39,435 nt of DNA, taken from JADHLJ01 sp038116915. GTDB taxonomy: Bacteria > Pseudomonadota > Alphaproteobacteria > Thalassobaculales > Thalassobaculaceae. Location of the stretch: contig JAYOEU010000017.1 of assembly GCA_038116915.1 (NCBI GenBank), positions 1-39,435 on the forward strand, in the 5' to 3' direction. Position numbers and translations under genes: made by a program. The notes beneath the pieces are model-generated. The model saw nothing but the letters and a program-made list of their open reading frames with translations, searched no databases and had not been told where the DNA came from. Below, piece after piece: positions 7,585 through 16,311 of the stretch; position 1 is the first letter of the stretch, and the number at the start of each line of letters is the position of its first letter.

Positions 7585-8466
7585 ATGGCGCGCATCGCAT
7601 TCATCGGACTGGGCAACATGGGATTGCCGATGGCCAAGAACCTTCTGGCCGCCGGGCACCAGGTTACCGGATTTGATCTGGTCACGAGCGCCGTTGACGC
7701 GCTGGCGGCCGCCGGCGGGGTGGCTGCCGCTTCGGCAAGCGCGGCATTACCCGGCTCCGAGGTGGTGATCACGATGCTTCCGGAAGGCAAGCACGTGCGT
7801 GATGTCTATGGTTCCGCCGTGATCCCCGGAGCGCCGGCTGGCGCGCTGCTGATCGATTGCTCGACCATCGACGTTGATTCCGCCAGGGCCGTCGAGGCGA
7901 ATGCCCGCGAGGCCGGGTTCGAAATGGTCGACGCGCCAGTCTCCGGCGGCACCGGCGGGGCCGAGGCCGGCACCCTGACCTTCATGGTCGGCGGCGCCGA
8001 TTCGGCGTTCGGCCGGGCCAAGCCCTTTCTCGACGCCATGGGCAAGAACATCGTCCATACCGGCGGCGCGGGGAACGGACAGGCCGCGAAAATCTGCAAC
8101 AACATGATCCTCGGGATTTCGATGATCGCCGTCTGTGAAAGCTTCGCGATGGCCGAAAAGCTGGGTCTGGACGCGCAAAAGCTCTTCAACGTGACCTCGA
8201 CCTCGTCAAGCCAGTGCTGGGCGATGACCAGCTATCTCCCGGTTCCGGGGCCGGTGCCGGCCTCGCCCGCGAACCGCGACTATAAGGCGGGGTTCACCGC
8301 AGCGATGATGGCCAAGGACATGAACCTGGCGCAGGACGCGGCCCGCTCGACCGGTCATGACGCCCAGCTCGGCGCTCATGCGCTGGAGATGTACCGGAAG
8401 TTCTGCGATCAGGGTAACGGACCGCTCGACTTCTCCGGCATCTACCGAATGATTCACGGTAATTAA
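7585..8466 (+). CDS. mmsB: 3-hydroxyisobutyrate dehydrogenase
   Basis: This NAD-dependent enzyme oxidises 3-hydroxyisobutyrate to methylmalonate semialdehyde. It belongs to the beta-hydroxyacid dehydrogenase family, with 293 residues. The N-terminal Rossmann motif is FIGLGNMGLPMAKNL (6-20). The substrate-binding signature DAPVSGGTGGAEAGTLTFM starts at residue 117. The likely catalytic lysine is Lys169 in GNGQAAKICNNMILG, with Asn173 nearby. The C-terminal KDMNLAQDAA helix is also family-typical. The ATG at 7585 follows a GGGGAGA ribosome site. It lies 51 bases after the hydrolase gene, completing a contiguous dehydrogenase-hydrolase-dehydrogenase order. The methylmalonate semialdehyde dehydrogenase gene (mmsA) and the methacrylyl-CoA hydratase are not in this window. 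Confidence 0.94.
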   Translation: MARIAFIGLGNMGLPMAKNLLAAGHQVTGFDLVTSAVDALAAAGGVAAASASAALPGSEVVITMLPEGKHVRDVYGSAVIPGAPAGALLIDCSTIDVDSARAVEANAREAGFEMVDAPVSGGTGGAEAGTLTFMVGGADSAFGRAKPFLDAMGKNIVHTGGAGNGQAAKICNNMILGISMIAVCESFAMAEKLGLDAQKLFNVTSTSSSQCWAMTSYLPVPGPVPASPANRDYKAGFTAAMMAKDMNLAQDAARSTGHDAQLGAHALEMYRKFCDQGNGPLDFSGIYRMIHGN

Positions 8467-8544
8467 GTTGCGTTCACCTGCGAATCCACGGTAAATGCAA
8501 GCGTTAGGTTTTCGAACGTGTATTGATCTTGTAATCTAGAGCCC

Positions 8545-9063
8545 ATGGCTGATTCCGCAACCGACACTTCCAATTCCGCGTCCGCTTCGACGCGGCGGGA
8601 ATATCTGGAAGCAATAAAACTGATCGAGCGACTGCATCGTCAGTTCCTTGAGGTCGTCAAGACCGAGCTGGACCGGCGCGGGACCGAGGATATCAACAAT
8701 ATCCAGGCGCTCATCCTGTTCAATATCGGCGAGGATGAGCTTACGGTCGGAGAGTTGACGAACCGGGGCTACTATCTCGGATCGAACGTTTCGTACAATG
8801 TCCGCAAGATGGTCGAGAACAACTACCTGATCCAGGAACGCTCGACCCATGACCGCAGGTCGATCCGGGTCCGCCTGTCGGACAAGGGGCTGGAGCTCTG
8901 CAGCCAGATCTCCGATATGTTCGACCGCCACGCCGTCGCGCTTGATCAGGCCAAGATCGACCGCGATCAGTTGCACGACGCCAGCGCCGCCTACGGGCAG
9001 TTGGAGCGGTTCTGGGTCGGACTGTTGAACTACAATCTCCGCGGCACGCTGCCGCCTCTGTGA
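8545..9063 (+). CDS. MarR-family winged-helix regulator, LdtR-like
   Basis: This 172-residue protein has a MarR-type winged helix-turn-helix. The recognition region spans LTVGELTNRGYYLGSNVSYNVRKMV (about 66-90), and the wing contains ERSTHDRRSIRVRLSDKG. The blocks around INNIQALILFNIG and YYLGSNVSYN match, from memory, the conserved alphaproteobacterial group that includes LdtR of Liberibacter and Sinorhizobium, linked to an L,D-transpeptidase gene and osmotic tolerance. No L,D-transpeptidase gene is adjacent here, so its targets are unknown. It stands between mmsB and proS and may be monocistronic. The start ATG at 8545 has no strong Shine-Dalgarno; GAGCCC precedes it. Confidence 0.85.
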   Translation: MADSATDTSNSASASTRREYLEAIKLIERLHRQFLEVVKTELDRRGTEDINNIQALILFNIGEDELTVGELTNRGYYLGSNVSYNVRKMVENNYLIQERSTHDRRSIRVRLSDKGLELCSQISDMFDRHAVALDQAKIDRDQLHDASAAYGQLERFWVGLLNYNLRGTLPPL

Positions 9064-9137
9064 TACAGCTTGTTTTCGTGAAGGATCACGCGGTGTCCGC
9101 GGCCCCTTGGCGTGGCTATGCGGATACGGGAATTCAT

Positions 9138-9166
9138 TTGGACAGGGCTGAAACGAATCCCTAAAG
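9138..9166 (+). promoter_or_regulatory. Candidate promoter for proS
   Basis: TTGGAC (9138-9143) and CTAAAG (9161-9166) are separated by 17 bases in the gap between the MarR-type gene and proS. The -35 box fits the alphaproteobacterial TTGNC preference; the -10 box is a weaker match. The predicted transcript would begin about 50 bases before the proS start and include the hairpin at 9172-9196. Confidence 0.35.
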
Positions 9167-9171
9167 TCCGC

Positions 9172-9196
9172 TCGCGTCCGCCGGCCCCGGACGCGA
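9172..9196. other. Perfect GC-rich hairpin in the proS leader
   Basis: TCGCGTCC (9172-9179) and GGACGCGA (9189-9196) form a perfect 8-base stem with a 9-base loop, ending 28 bases before the proS ATG. No T-run follows on the plus strand, so it is not a standard intrinsic terminator. It could be a leader hairpin or a terminator for the upstream regulator gene. It is too small for a T-box, and alphaproteobacterial proS genes are not known to use one. Confidence 0.4.
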
Positions 9197-9224
9197 TACC
9201 CGAATTCATCGAGCGAGGACGCCG

Positions 9225-10538
9225 ATGCGACTGACGAACTACTTCATTCCGACCCTGCGCGACACGCCCAAGGAGGCGCAGATCGTCTCGCACCGGTATA
9301 TGCTGCGGGCCGGAATGATCCAGCAGGCCAGCGCCGGGATCTATTCATGGCTTCCCCTGGGGTACCGGGTGTTGCGCAAGATCGAGCAGATCGTGCGTGA
9401 GGAGCAGGATGCCTCGGGCGCCCAGGAAGTCCTGATGCCGACCATTCAATCCGCCGATCTCTGGCGCGAAAGCGGACGCTACGATGACTACGGCAAGGAG
9501 ATGCTGCGGATCCGCGACCGGCACGAGCGCGACATGCTTTTCGGGCCGACCAACGAGGAGCAGATCACCGATATCTTCCGCACCCACGTAAAGAGCTACC
9601 GGGCCCTGCCGCTCAATCTCTACCATATTCAATGGAAGTTCCGGGACGAGGTCCGTCCGCGCTTCGGCATCATGCGCGGCCGCGAGTTCCTGATGAAGGA
9701 CGCCTATTCCTTCGACGTGGACTACGCGGGGGCGGTCCGGGCCTATAACAAGATGTTCGTGGCGTACCTCAAGACCTATGCGCGCATGGGCCTGAAGGCG
9801 ATCCCGATGGCCGCCGACAGCGGCCCGATCGGCGGCGACATGAGCCATGAATTCGTGATCCTGGCCGAAACCGGCGAGAGCGAGGTCTATTGCCACAAGG
9901 ACTGGCTGGACGTCGATGTGCTCTCCCAGGACATCGACATCAATTCCGATCTCCAACCGGTCGTCGATTCCTTCCTCGCGCGCTATGCCGCGACCGACGA
10001 GAAGCACGACCCCGCCAAGTGCCCGGTGCCGGCGGGCGACCTGATCACCACCCGCGGAATCGAGGTCGGTCATATCTTCTATTTCGGGACCAAATACTCC
10101 GATCCGCTGGGCGCGCGCGTGACCGGCCCGGACGGCAAGGACGTGGCGGTCCACATGGGCTCATACGGGGTCGGGGTTTCGCGTCTCGTCGGCGGCATCA
10201 TCGAGGCGAGCCACGACGACCGGGGGATCATCTGGCCCGAGGCGGTGGCGCCGTTTCGGGTCGGCCTGGTCAATATCAAGGTCGGCGACGACGATTGCAC
10301 GCGCGTGTGCGAGGATCTCTATCGCGGCCTGAATAACGCGGGCGTCGAAACCCTGTACGACGACCGGGACGAGCGGACCGGGGCCAAGCTCGCCGACATG
10401 GATCTGATCGGCCTGCCCTGGCAGGTCGTGGTCGGCCCGCGCGGCGTGAAGAACGGCGTCGTCGAGGTCAAGAACCGGCGCACCGGCGAAACCGAGGAAA
10501 TGTCGCCCGACGCGGTACTGAACCGCTTCGCCGGTTAG
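9225..10538 (+). CDS. proS: Proline-tRNA ligase, short alphaproteobacterial type
   Basis: ProS is a class II synthetase that charges tRNA-Pro with proline in the cytosol. At 437 residues it is the short form that lacks the roughly 180-residue editing insertion found in E. coli ProRS. The insertion would lie between motif 2, FRDEVRPRFGIMRGREF (139-155), and motif 3; here only about 150 residues separate them. TNEE (109-112) and the GSYGVGVSRLVGGIIE motif 3 block are intact. The C-terminal anticodon-binding domain contains DDRDERTGAKLADMDLIGLP. Misacylated Ala-tRNA-Pro must then be cleared by a separate YbaK/ProXp-type deacylase, none of which is seen here. lolC follows 27 bases downstream, suggesting one transcript. 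Confidence 0.97.
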   Translation: MRLTNYFIPTLRDTPKEAQIVSHRYMLRAGMIQQASAGIYSWLPLGYRVLRKIEQIVREEQDASGAQEVLMPTIQSADLWRESGRYDDYGKEMLRIRDRHERDMLFGPTNEEQITDIFRTHVKSYRALPLNLYHIQWKFRDEVRPRFGIMRGREFLMKDAYSFDVDYAGAVRAYNKMFVAYLKTYARMGLKAIPMAADSGPIGGDMSHEFVILAETGESEVYCHKDWLDVDVLSQDIDINSDLQPVVDSFLARYAATDEKHDPAKCPVPAGDLITTRGIEVGHIFYFGTKYSDPLGARVTGPDGKDVAVHMGSYGVGVSRLVGGIIEASHDDRGIIWPEAVAPFRVGLVNIKVGDDDCTRVCEDLYRGLNNAGVETLYDDRDERTGAKLADMDLIGLPWQVVVGPRGVKNGVVEVKNRRTGETEEMSPDAVLNRFAG

Positions 10539-10565
10539 GCCGGCCAAGCGAAACGGGAGAGTGTA

Positions 10566-11810
10566 GTGTTCGGAACCTTCGAGCGGCTCGTGGCCTTGCG
10601 CTATCTGCGCTCCCGCCGCCAGGAAGGCTTCATCTCGGTGATCGCGTGGTTTTCGCTGCTGGGCATCGGCCTCGGCGTCGCCACGCTGATCATCGTGATG
10701 TCGGTGATGAACGGATTCCGCGCCGAGCTTCTTGGCCGCATCCTCGGTCTGAACGGCCATGTCGCCGTGCACGGCACGCAGTCGCCGATGACCGGCTATG
10801 ACCAGTTGGCGGTCCGGATCGGCGAGATTCCGGGCGTGCTCTCGGTAACGCCGCAGTTGCAGGGTCAGGTGATGGCCATGGTGAACGGCGCGGCGAGCGG
10901 CGCGCTGGTGCGCGGGCTCCGAGCGACGGACCTGATGGCGCGGCAGGTGATCCCGAACAATATCGTTGCGGGCTCGCTGGAGAATTTCGCCGGCGAGGCC
11001 TCCATCGTCGTCGGCTCCCGTCTGGCGCGCAAACTGGGGGCAGGCATCGGCGACAAGGTGACGCTGATCTCGCCGTCCAGCACGCCGACCGCCTTCGGCA
11101 GCGTGCCGAGGATGCGCGCCTTCACCGTGGTCGCGATGTTCAACGTCGGGATGTTCGAATACGACAACACCTTCATCTACATGCCGCTTGATCAGGCGCA
11201 GTTGTTCTTCAAGAGCGGCGATGCGGTGAACGCGATCGAGATCATGGTCGCGCGGCCGGATCAGGTCGACGCGATCCGAAATCCGCTCGCCCTGGTGATC
11301 GGCGACGGCCGGTACTCGGTGGATTGGAAGCAGCAGAATTCCAGCTTCTTCAACGCGCTCCAGGTTGAACGGAACGTCATGTTCCTGATCCTGACCCTGA
11401 TCATCCTGGTAGCCGCCTTCAACATCATCTCGTCGATGATGATGCTGGTGAACGATAAGCGCGCCTCGATCGCGATCATGCGCACGATGGGGGCCTCGCA
11501 GGGCATGATCACGCGGATCTTCTTCATGTCGGGAGCGAGCGTCGGCGTGATCGGCACCATCTTCGGCTCGCTTCTGGGGCTGGTCTTCTGCTGGAATATC
11601 GAGACCATCCGGCAGTGGTTGCAGCACCTGACCGGCGCCGAGCTGTTCAGCGCCGAAATCTATTTCCTGTCGACCCTGCCGGCCGAGGTCGATCCCGTGG
11701 AAGTCATCCTGGTGATCGCCATGGCCCTGTTCCTGTCATTCGCGGCATCGATCTATCCGTCCTGGCGCGCTTCGCGCACCGATCCCGTGGAGGCCTTGCG
11801 GCATGGCTGA
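10566..11810 (+). CDS. lolC: Lipoprotein-releasing ABC transporter permease (LolC/LolE family)
   Basis: This inner-membrane permease of the Lol system releases mature lipoproteins to the periplasmic chaperone LolA. The 414-residue length and four-helix layout fit: one helix near residues 24-50 (after RYLRSRRQEGFISVIAWFS), a large periplasmic domain, then three helices after about residue 270. The NGFRAELLGRILGLNGHV segment is typical of LolC/E. The family Pro-Val-Glu-Ala-Leu end (SRTDPVEALRHG) is present. The start codon is GTG at 10566, with a GGGAG site upstream. Its end overlaps the start of lolD by 8 bases. Alphaproteobacteria usually have a single LolC/E-type permease, so it may act as a homodimer. 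Confidence 0.95.
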   Translation: MFGTFERLVALRYLRSRRQEGFISVIAWFSLLGIGLGVATLIIVMSVMNGFRAELLGRILGLNGHVAVHGTQSPMTGYDQLAVRIGEIPGVLSVTPQLQGQVMAMVNGAASGALVRGLRATDLMARQVIPNNIVAGSLENFAGEASIVVGSRLARKLGAGIGDKVTLISPSSTPTAFGSVPRMRAFTVVAMFNVGMFEYDNTFIYMPLDQAQLFFKSGDAVNAIEIMVARPDQVDAIRNPLALVIGDGRYSVDWKQQNSSFFNALQVERNVMFLILTLIILVAAFNIISSMMMLVNDKRASIAIMRTMGASQGMITRIFFMSGASVGVIGTIFGSLLGLVFCWNIETIRQWLQHLTGAELFSAEIYFLSTLPAEVDPVEVILVIAMALFLSFAASIYPSWRASRTDPVEALRHG

Positions 11811-12543
11811 AAAAGCGGACGGGCAGCTTGATCTCGAAATGATCGCGGCGGGCGGCGGGAAAAGGCCGGCGGCCCTCGAGTTGCGCGGCGTGGTGCGCCG
11901 CTACGTCCAGGCGGAGGAGGATCTGGAGATCCTGCGGGGGGTGGATCTCAGAATCGAACGGGGCGAAATGGTCGCCCTGGTCGGGCCGTCGGGTTCGGGC
12001 AAGTCGACGCTGCTGCATGTCGCCGGTCTGCTGGAGCCGCCGACCGCCGGCCAGGTGATCTTCGACGGCCGGGATTGCGGCCCGTTATCCGATGCGGAAC
12101 GCACGCGGATCCGCCGGGACGGCATCGGCTTCGTCTATCAGTTCCACCACCTGCTGCCCGAGTTCTCCGCGCTGGAGAATGTCATGGTGCCGCAGATGAT
12201 CGCCGGTCTCGACAAGGACGAGGCGATGGACCGGGCCCGCCAACTGCTCGGTCTGGTCGGCCTCACCGATCGTCTTTCACACCGCCCGGCGAAGTTGTCG
12301 GGCGGCGAGCAGCAGCGGGTCGCCATCGTCCGGGCGATCGCCAATGTCCCGGCGGTGATGCTGGCGGACGAGCCGACGGGCAATCTCGATCCGCAGACCT
12401 CGTCCGAGGTTTTCGAGCAATTGCGCCGCATCGTTCAGGCGACCGAGATCGCGGCGCTGGTCGCGACCCACAATATGACGCTCGCGCGCCAGATGGACCG
12501 GGTCGTGACCCTCGAGAACGGCAAGCTGGTGCGGCTGGACTGA
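11803..12543 (+). CDS. lolD: Lipoprotein-releasing system ATP-binding protein LolD
   Basis: LolD is the cytoplasmic ATPase that powers lipoprotein release with the LolC/E permease. Walker A is GPSGSGKST (61-69), the ABC signature is LSGGEQQRVAI (165-175), and Walker B is VMLADEPTGNLD (185-196). The Q-loop YQFHHLLPEFSALENV block is characteristic of LolD/MacB-type ATPases. The 246-residue length is slightly above the usual 225-235 because of an N-terminal extension of about 20 residues. The ATG at 11803 lies inside the end of lolC, which indicates translational coupling. A possible alternative start at Met13 would shorten the extension. Confidence 0.96.
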   Translation: MAEKADGQLDLEMIAAGGGKRPAALELRGVVRRYVQAEEDLEILRGVDLRIERGEMVALVGPSGSGKSTLLHVAGLLEPPTAGQVIFDGRDCGPLSDAERTRIRRDGIGFVYQFHHLLPEFSALENVMVPQMIAGLDKDEAMDRARQLLGLVGLTDRLSHRPAKLSGGEQQRVAIVRAIANVPAVMLADEPTGNLDPQTSSEVFEQLRRIVQATEIAALVATHNMTLARQMDRVVTLENGKLVRLD

Positions 12544-12569
12544 GCGGCGGGGCGATACGCTTCGCGAAA

Positions 12570-12593
12570 TCATCCACAAGATACTGTGGATAA
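12570..12593. promoter_or_regulatory. Inverted pair of DnaA-box-like sites upstream of dnaE
   Basis: TGTGGATAA at 12585-12593 is, on the minus strand, a perfect TTATCCACA DnaA box. TCATCCACA at 12570-12578 on the plus strand differs from it by one base. The two face each other with 6 bases between, forming a 7-base inverted repeat (ATCCACA/TGTGGAT). They lie between the lolD stop and dnaE, about 100 bases before the chosen dnaE start, where a regulator of dnaE could bind. The same bases could form a small hairpin but no T-run follows. Confidence 0.5.
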
Positions 12594-12692
12594 GTTTCCT
12601 GCCAAGCCAACATCCTGCGGTTGTTCCCGTCCTGTTCCGGCTGACCCCGGATGCTGTCCATGGCATTCTCTGGAGTCTTGGGAGACGCCGCC

Positions 12693-15600
12693 ATGCCGCA
12701 CGCCGATTTTATCCATCTGACGGTCCGGACCGCCTATTCGCTCGCCGAGGGCGCCATCAAGGTCAAGGAACTGGTGGGGCTGTGCCAGGACGCGAAAATG
12801 CCGGCGGTCGCGGTTTGCGACAGCGGCAATCTGTTCGGCGCCCTGGAATTCGCGGTGACCGCGGCCAAGGGCGGGGTGCAGCCGATCGTGGGAGTGACGA
12901 TCAACATCCGTCGGGGCGAGAGTGATCAGGGCGGCCGCCTGAGGGTGGTCGGCGGCACCAGCCACGTCGCCCAGACGCCGGACAATCTGGTGCTGATCGC
13001 CCAGAACGAGGAGGGATATCGCAATCTTCTGGATCTGGTGAGCCAGGCCTTTCTGGAGGGCGACGGCTCCGAGGAGCCGCAGATCTCCATGGCGGATCTG
13101 GAGGGCAAGACGGCGGGGCTGATCGCGCTTACCGCCGGGACGCGGGGAGCGGTCGGGCGCCTGTTGCTCGAGGACCGCAAGGCCGACGCGGAAGCGATGC
13201 TCAAGGAGTTTCACCGGCTGTTCGGGGACCGCCTTTATATCGAGCTGCAGCGGCATTTCATCGAAACCGAAAGGCGGATCGAACCGGCCTTGGTCGATTT
13301 TGCCTACGAGCTGGGCATTCCGCTGGTGGCGACGAACGACTGCCAGTTCGCCACCGAGGATATGTACGAGGCGCACGACGTGCTCTTGTGCATCGCCGAG
13401 TCCACGACCATCAGCAACCCCAAGCGGCGGCAGGTCACCCCGCACCACCGCTTCAAGTCGGCCGAAGAGATGCGGGACCTGTTCTCCGATCTTCCCGAAG
13501 CCGCCGACAACACCCTGGTCATCGCCCGTCGGTGCGGCTTCATGCCGACGACGCTCGACCCGATCCTGCCGGCCTTCGATACCGGTGAGGGCCGGAACGA
13601 GGCGGACGAGTTGCGGGTCATGGCGGAGAAGGGGCTCGAGGGACGGCTGATCCAGCATGTCTTCACCGGGGACATGGACGAGGCCGCCCGCGCCGAGGTC
13701 GCCGCCGCGTATCGCGACCGGCTCGCCATGGAACTCGGCGTGATCAACCAGATGGGCTTTCCGGGCTATTTCCTGATCGTCGCCGACTTCATCCAATGGG
13801 CCAAGGCGCAGGGCATCCCGGTCGGGCCGGGCCGCGGGTCCGGGGCCGGGTCCGTCGTCGCCTGGGCCCTGCTGATCACCGATCTCGACCCGTTGCGCTG
13901 GGGCCTGCTGTTCGAGCGTTTCCTCAATCCCGAGCGGGTATCGATGCCGGATTTCGATATCGACTTCTGCCAGGACCGCCGGGGCGAGGTGATCGAATAT
14001 GTGCAACGCAAATACGGTCGCGACCGGGTCGCGCAGATCATCACCTTCGGCAAGCTCCAGGCCCGCGCCGTGCTGCGGGATGTCGGTCGGGTGCTGGAAA
14101 TGCCCTACGGTCAGGTCGACCGGATCTGCAAGCTGGTCCCCAACAATCCGGCGAACCCGGTGACCTTGGGCGAGGCGATCGAGAGCGAACCGGAACTGCG
14201 GCGCCAGCGCGACGAGGACGAGGCGGTCCGCACCTTGATTTCAATCGGCCTCAAGCTCGAGGGGCTGTACCGCAACGCGTCGACCCACGCGGCGGGGGTG
14301 GTCATCGGCGACCGGCCGCTGAAGGAACTGGTGCCGCTGTACCGCGACCCGCGCTCGGACATGCCGGCGACCCAGTTCAACATGAAATGGGTGGAGCCGG
14401 CGGGATTGGTGAAGTTTGACTTCCTCGGTCTTAAAACCCTGTCGGTGTTGCAGAAGGCGGTCGCGCTGGTCGCCGACAGGGGCATCGAGGTGGATCTCCA
14501 GGAGGTTCCGCTCGATGATGCGAAAACCTACGAGATGATCAGCCGGGCCGACAGCACCGGGGTGTTCCAGCTTGAAAGTTCGGGCATGCGCGACGTGCTG
14601 CGCCGCATGAAGCCCGACCGGTTCGAGGACATCATCGCCCTGGTCGCGCTCTATCGGCCCGGTCCGATGGCGAATATTCCGAGCTACATCGCCCGCAAGC
14701 ACGGCACCGAGATCGTCGATTACATGCACCCGAAGCTGCAGCCGGTCCTGGAGGAAACCTTCGGGATCATGATCTATCAGGAGCAGGTTCAACAGGCCGC
14801 CCAGGTGCTGGCCGGCTACACCCTCGGCGGCGCCGACCTGCTGCGCCGGGCCATGGGCAAGAAGATCAAGGAAGAGATGGACGCGCAGCGCCAGACCTTC
14901 GTCGAGGGCAGCGTCGAGCAGGGCGTCGATAAGGCCAAGGCATCCTCGATCTTCGATACCATTGCCGCGTTCGCCGGCTACGGCTTCAACAAGAGCCACG
15001 CGGCGGCTTATGCGCTGGTCGCCTATCACACCGCCTATATGAAGGCGAATTATCCGGTCGAGTTCCTGGCCGCGTCGATGACCTATGACATGGGCAATAC
15101 CGACAAGCTGAACGTGTTCCGCCAGGAGCTTCAGTCCCAGGGGATCGAGTTGCTGCCGCCCGATGTGAACAAGTCGGGGCGCGACTTCCAGGTGGAAAGC
15201 CTTGCGGATGGGAGCCTTGCCATCCGCTATGCGTTGGCGGCGATCAAGAATGTCGGCGGTCCGGCGATGGTCGCGCTGGTGAAGGAGCGCCAGGAGAACG
15301 GGCCCTACGCCTCGTTGGGCGATTTTGCCACCCGCATCGACAGCCGGTCGGTCAACAAGCGCAGCCTCGAAAATCTGGTCCGTTCGGGGGCGACGGATTG
15401 TCTGGAAAAAAACCGGGCAAGGCTGTTCGACGGGGCCGACGTGGTGCTGCGCCATGCCACCGCGGCGGCGGAGGAACGGGCCTCGGACCAGGTCAGCCTG
15501 TTCGGCGGCGACGACGGCCAGCGGGAAATCCGCGTCAATCTGCCGGCGCGCCACGACTGGTCGGCGATGGACCGGCTGCAGAACGAGTTCGATGCGATCG

Positions 15601-16190
15601 GCTTCTACCTTTCCTCGCATCCGCTGGACGCCTATGGCCCTGCGCTGGAGCGGGTCGGGGTGGTGGAATCCACCGCCGTCGCCGCGACCCTGGCCGCGAA
15701 GGGCGGCACCGGCCGGATCAACCTCGCCGGCATCGTCGGGTCCAGCCGCGTGCGCACCAACCAGCGGGGCAACCGATATGCCTTCGTGCAGATGAGCGAC
15801 CGTTCCGGGGTTTTCGAAATCACCGTGTTCTCCGAGGTGCTGGCGGAGGCGCGGGAGTTGCTGGACAGCGCGCAGCCGCTTCTGGTCCGGGTTGACGCCA
15901 AGACCGAGGAGGGCTCCGTGCGCCTTATCGCAAGCCGCATCCAGGCGCTGGACGGCGCCATGCAGCAGGCGGCCAAGGGATTGAAGGTCTATCTGAAGGA
16001 CGCAGGGACGGTGACCCAGTTGAAGTCCGTGCTTGCCCAGCAGGGACGCGGTCGCGGACAGGTCAAGATCGTCGTCCAGACGCCGGGCCAGGAGATCGAT
16101 ATCCCTCTGCCGGACTCCTATCAGATCGACGCGCGCATCCGCTCGGCGGTGAAGTCGTTGGCCGGCATCGTCGACGTCCGGGACATCTAG
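12693..16190 (+). CDS. dnaE: DNA polymerase III alpha subunit
   Basis: DnaE is the replicative polymerase. I chose the ATG at 12693 because GGAG lies 8 bases before it and the protein then opens with MPHADFIHLTVRTAYSLAEG, the normal PHP-domain start; the earlier in-frame ATG at 12651 would add 14 atypical residues. The product has 1165 residues. The PHP domain covers about 1-280. The catalytic aspartates lie in PDFDIDFC, with Asp at 420, 422 and 424. A clamp-binding motif, QVSLF, is at 933-937. An OB-fold domain follows at about 1000-1080. All expected blocks are present (KLQARAVLRDVGRVL, GYGFNKSHAAAYALVAYHTA), so the gene looks intact. It is the only replisome gene here. Confidence 0.98.
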   Translation: MPHADFIHLTVRTAYSLAEGAIKVKELVGLCQDAKMPAVAVCDSGNLFGALEFAVTAAKGGVQPIVGVTINIRRGESDQGGRLRVVGGTSHVAQTPDNLVLIAQNEEGYRNLLDLVSQAFLEGDGSEEPQISMADLEGKTAGLIALTAGTRGAVGRLLLEDRKADAEAMLKEFHRLFGDRLYIELQRHFIETERRIEPALVDFAYELGIPLVATNDCQFATEDMYEAHDVLLCIAESTTISNPKRRQVTPHHRFKSAEEMRDLFSDLPEAADNTLVIARRCGFMPTTLDPILPAFDTGEGRNEADELRVMAEKGLEGRLIQHVFTGDMDEAARAEVAAAYRDRLAMELGVINQMGFPGYFLIVADFIQWAKAQGIPVGPGRGSGAGSVVAWALLITDLDPLRWGLLFERFLNPERVSMPDFDIDFCQDRRGEVIEYVQRKYGRDRVAQIITFGKLQARAVLRDVGRVLEMPYGQVDRICKLVPNNPANPVTLGEAIESEPELRRQRDEDEAVRTLISIGLKLEGLYRNASTHAAGVVIGDRPLKELVPLYRDPRSDMPATQFNMKWVEPAGLVKFDFLGLKTLSVLQKAVALVADRGIEVDLQEVPLDDAKTYEMISRADSTGVFQLESSGMRDVLRRMKPDRFEDIIALVALYRPGPMANIPSYIARKHGTEIVDYMHPKLQPVLEETFGIMIYQEQVQQAAQVLAGYTLGGADLLRRAMGKKIKEEMDAQRQTFVEGSVEQGVDKAKASSIFDTIAAFAGYGFNKSHAAAYALVAYHTAYMKANYPVEFLAASMTYDMGNTDKLNVFRQELQSQGIELLPPDVNKSGRDFQVESLADGSLAIRYALAAIKNVGGPAMVALVKERQENGPYASLGDFATRIDSRSVNKRSLENLVRSGATDCLEKNRARLFDGADVVLRHATAAAEERASDQVSLFGGDDGQREIRVNLPARHDWSAMDRLQNEFDAIGFYLSSHPLDAYGPALERVGVVESTAVAATLAAKGGTGRINLAGIVGSSRVRTNQRGNRYAFVQMSDRSGVFEITVFSEVLAEARELLDSAQPLLVRVDAKTEEGSVRLIASRIQALDGAMQQAAKGLKVYLKDAGTVTQLKSVLAQQGRGRGQVKIVVQTPGQEIDIPLPDSYQIDARIRSAVKSLAGIVDVRDI

Positions 16191-16213
16191 GGAGAGGGTG
16201 GGTGCGAAATCGC

Positions 16214-16274
16214 GACCCTTCGAGACGGCACTGTCTCACCCTGAGGAGGCACGTTAGTGCCGTCTCGAAGGGTC
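16214..16274. repeat. Dispersed palindromic intergenic repeat, copy 2 (short form)
   Basis: This 61-base element begins GACCCTTCGAGACGGCACT and ends with the inverse, TAGTGCCGTCTCGAAGGGTC, around a CTCACCCTGAGGAG core. The ends and core match copy 1 at 6332-6432, but the duplicated inner unit is missing. It starts 24 bases after the dnaE stop and can form a stem of about 18 bases, so it may also serve to end or stabilise the dnaE transcript. Confidence 0.87.
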
Positions 16275-16311
16275 CTGTCGGATCAAGGTCCATTTTTGCG
16301 AGAGCGAGCCA

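Noticed and set aside
9060..9225. T-box or other riboswitch before proS
   Set aside because: The leader is too short and lacks T-box elements; only one simple hairpin is seen.
10161..11627. 488-residue minus-strand frame across proS and lolC
   Set aside because: Highly His/Arg/Asp-biased antisense frame over two clear genes.
12572..12592. The ATCCACA/TGTGGAT inverted repeat as an intrinsic terminator of lolD
   Set aside because: The stem is only 7 bases, half A-T, and no T-run follows; the DnaA-box reading is better supported.
14241..15620. 459-residue minus-strand frame within dnaE
   Set aside because: It lies wholly inside dnaE and shows the amino-acid bias of an antisense frame.
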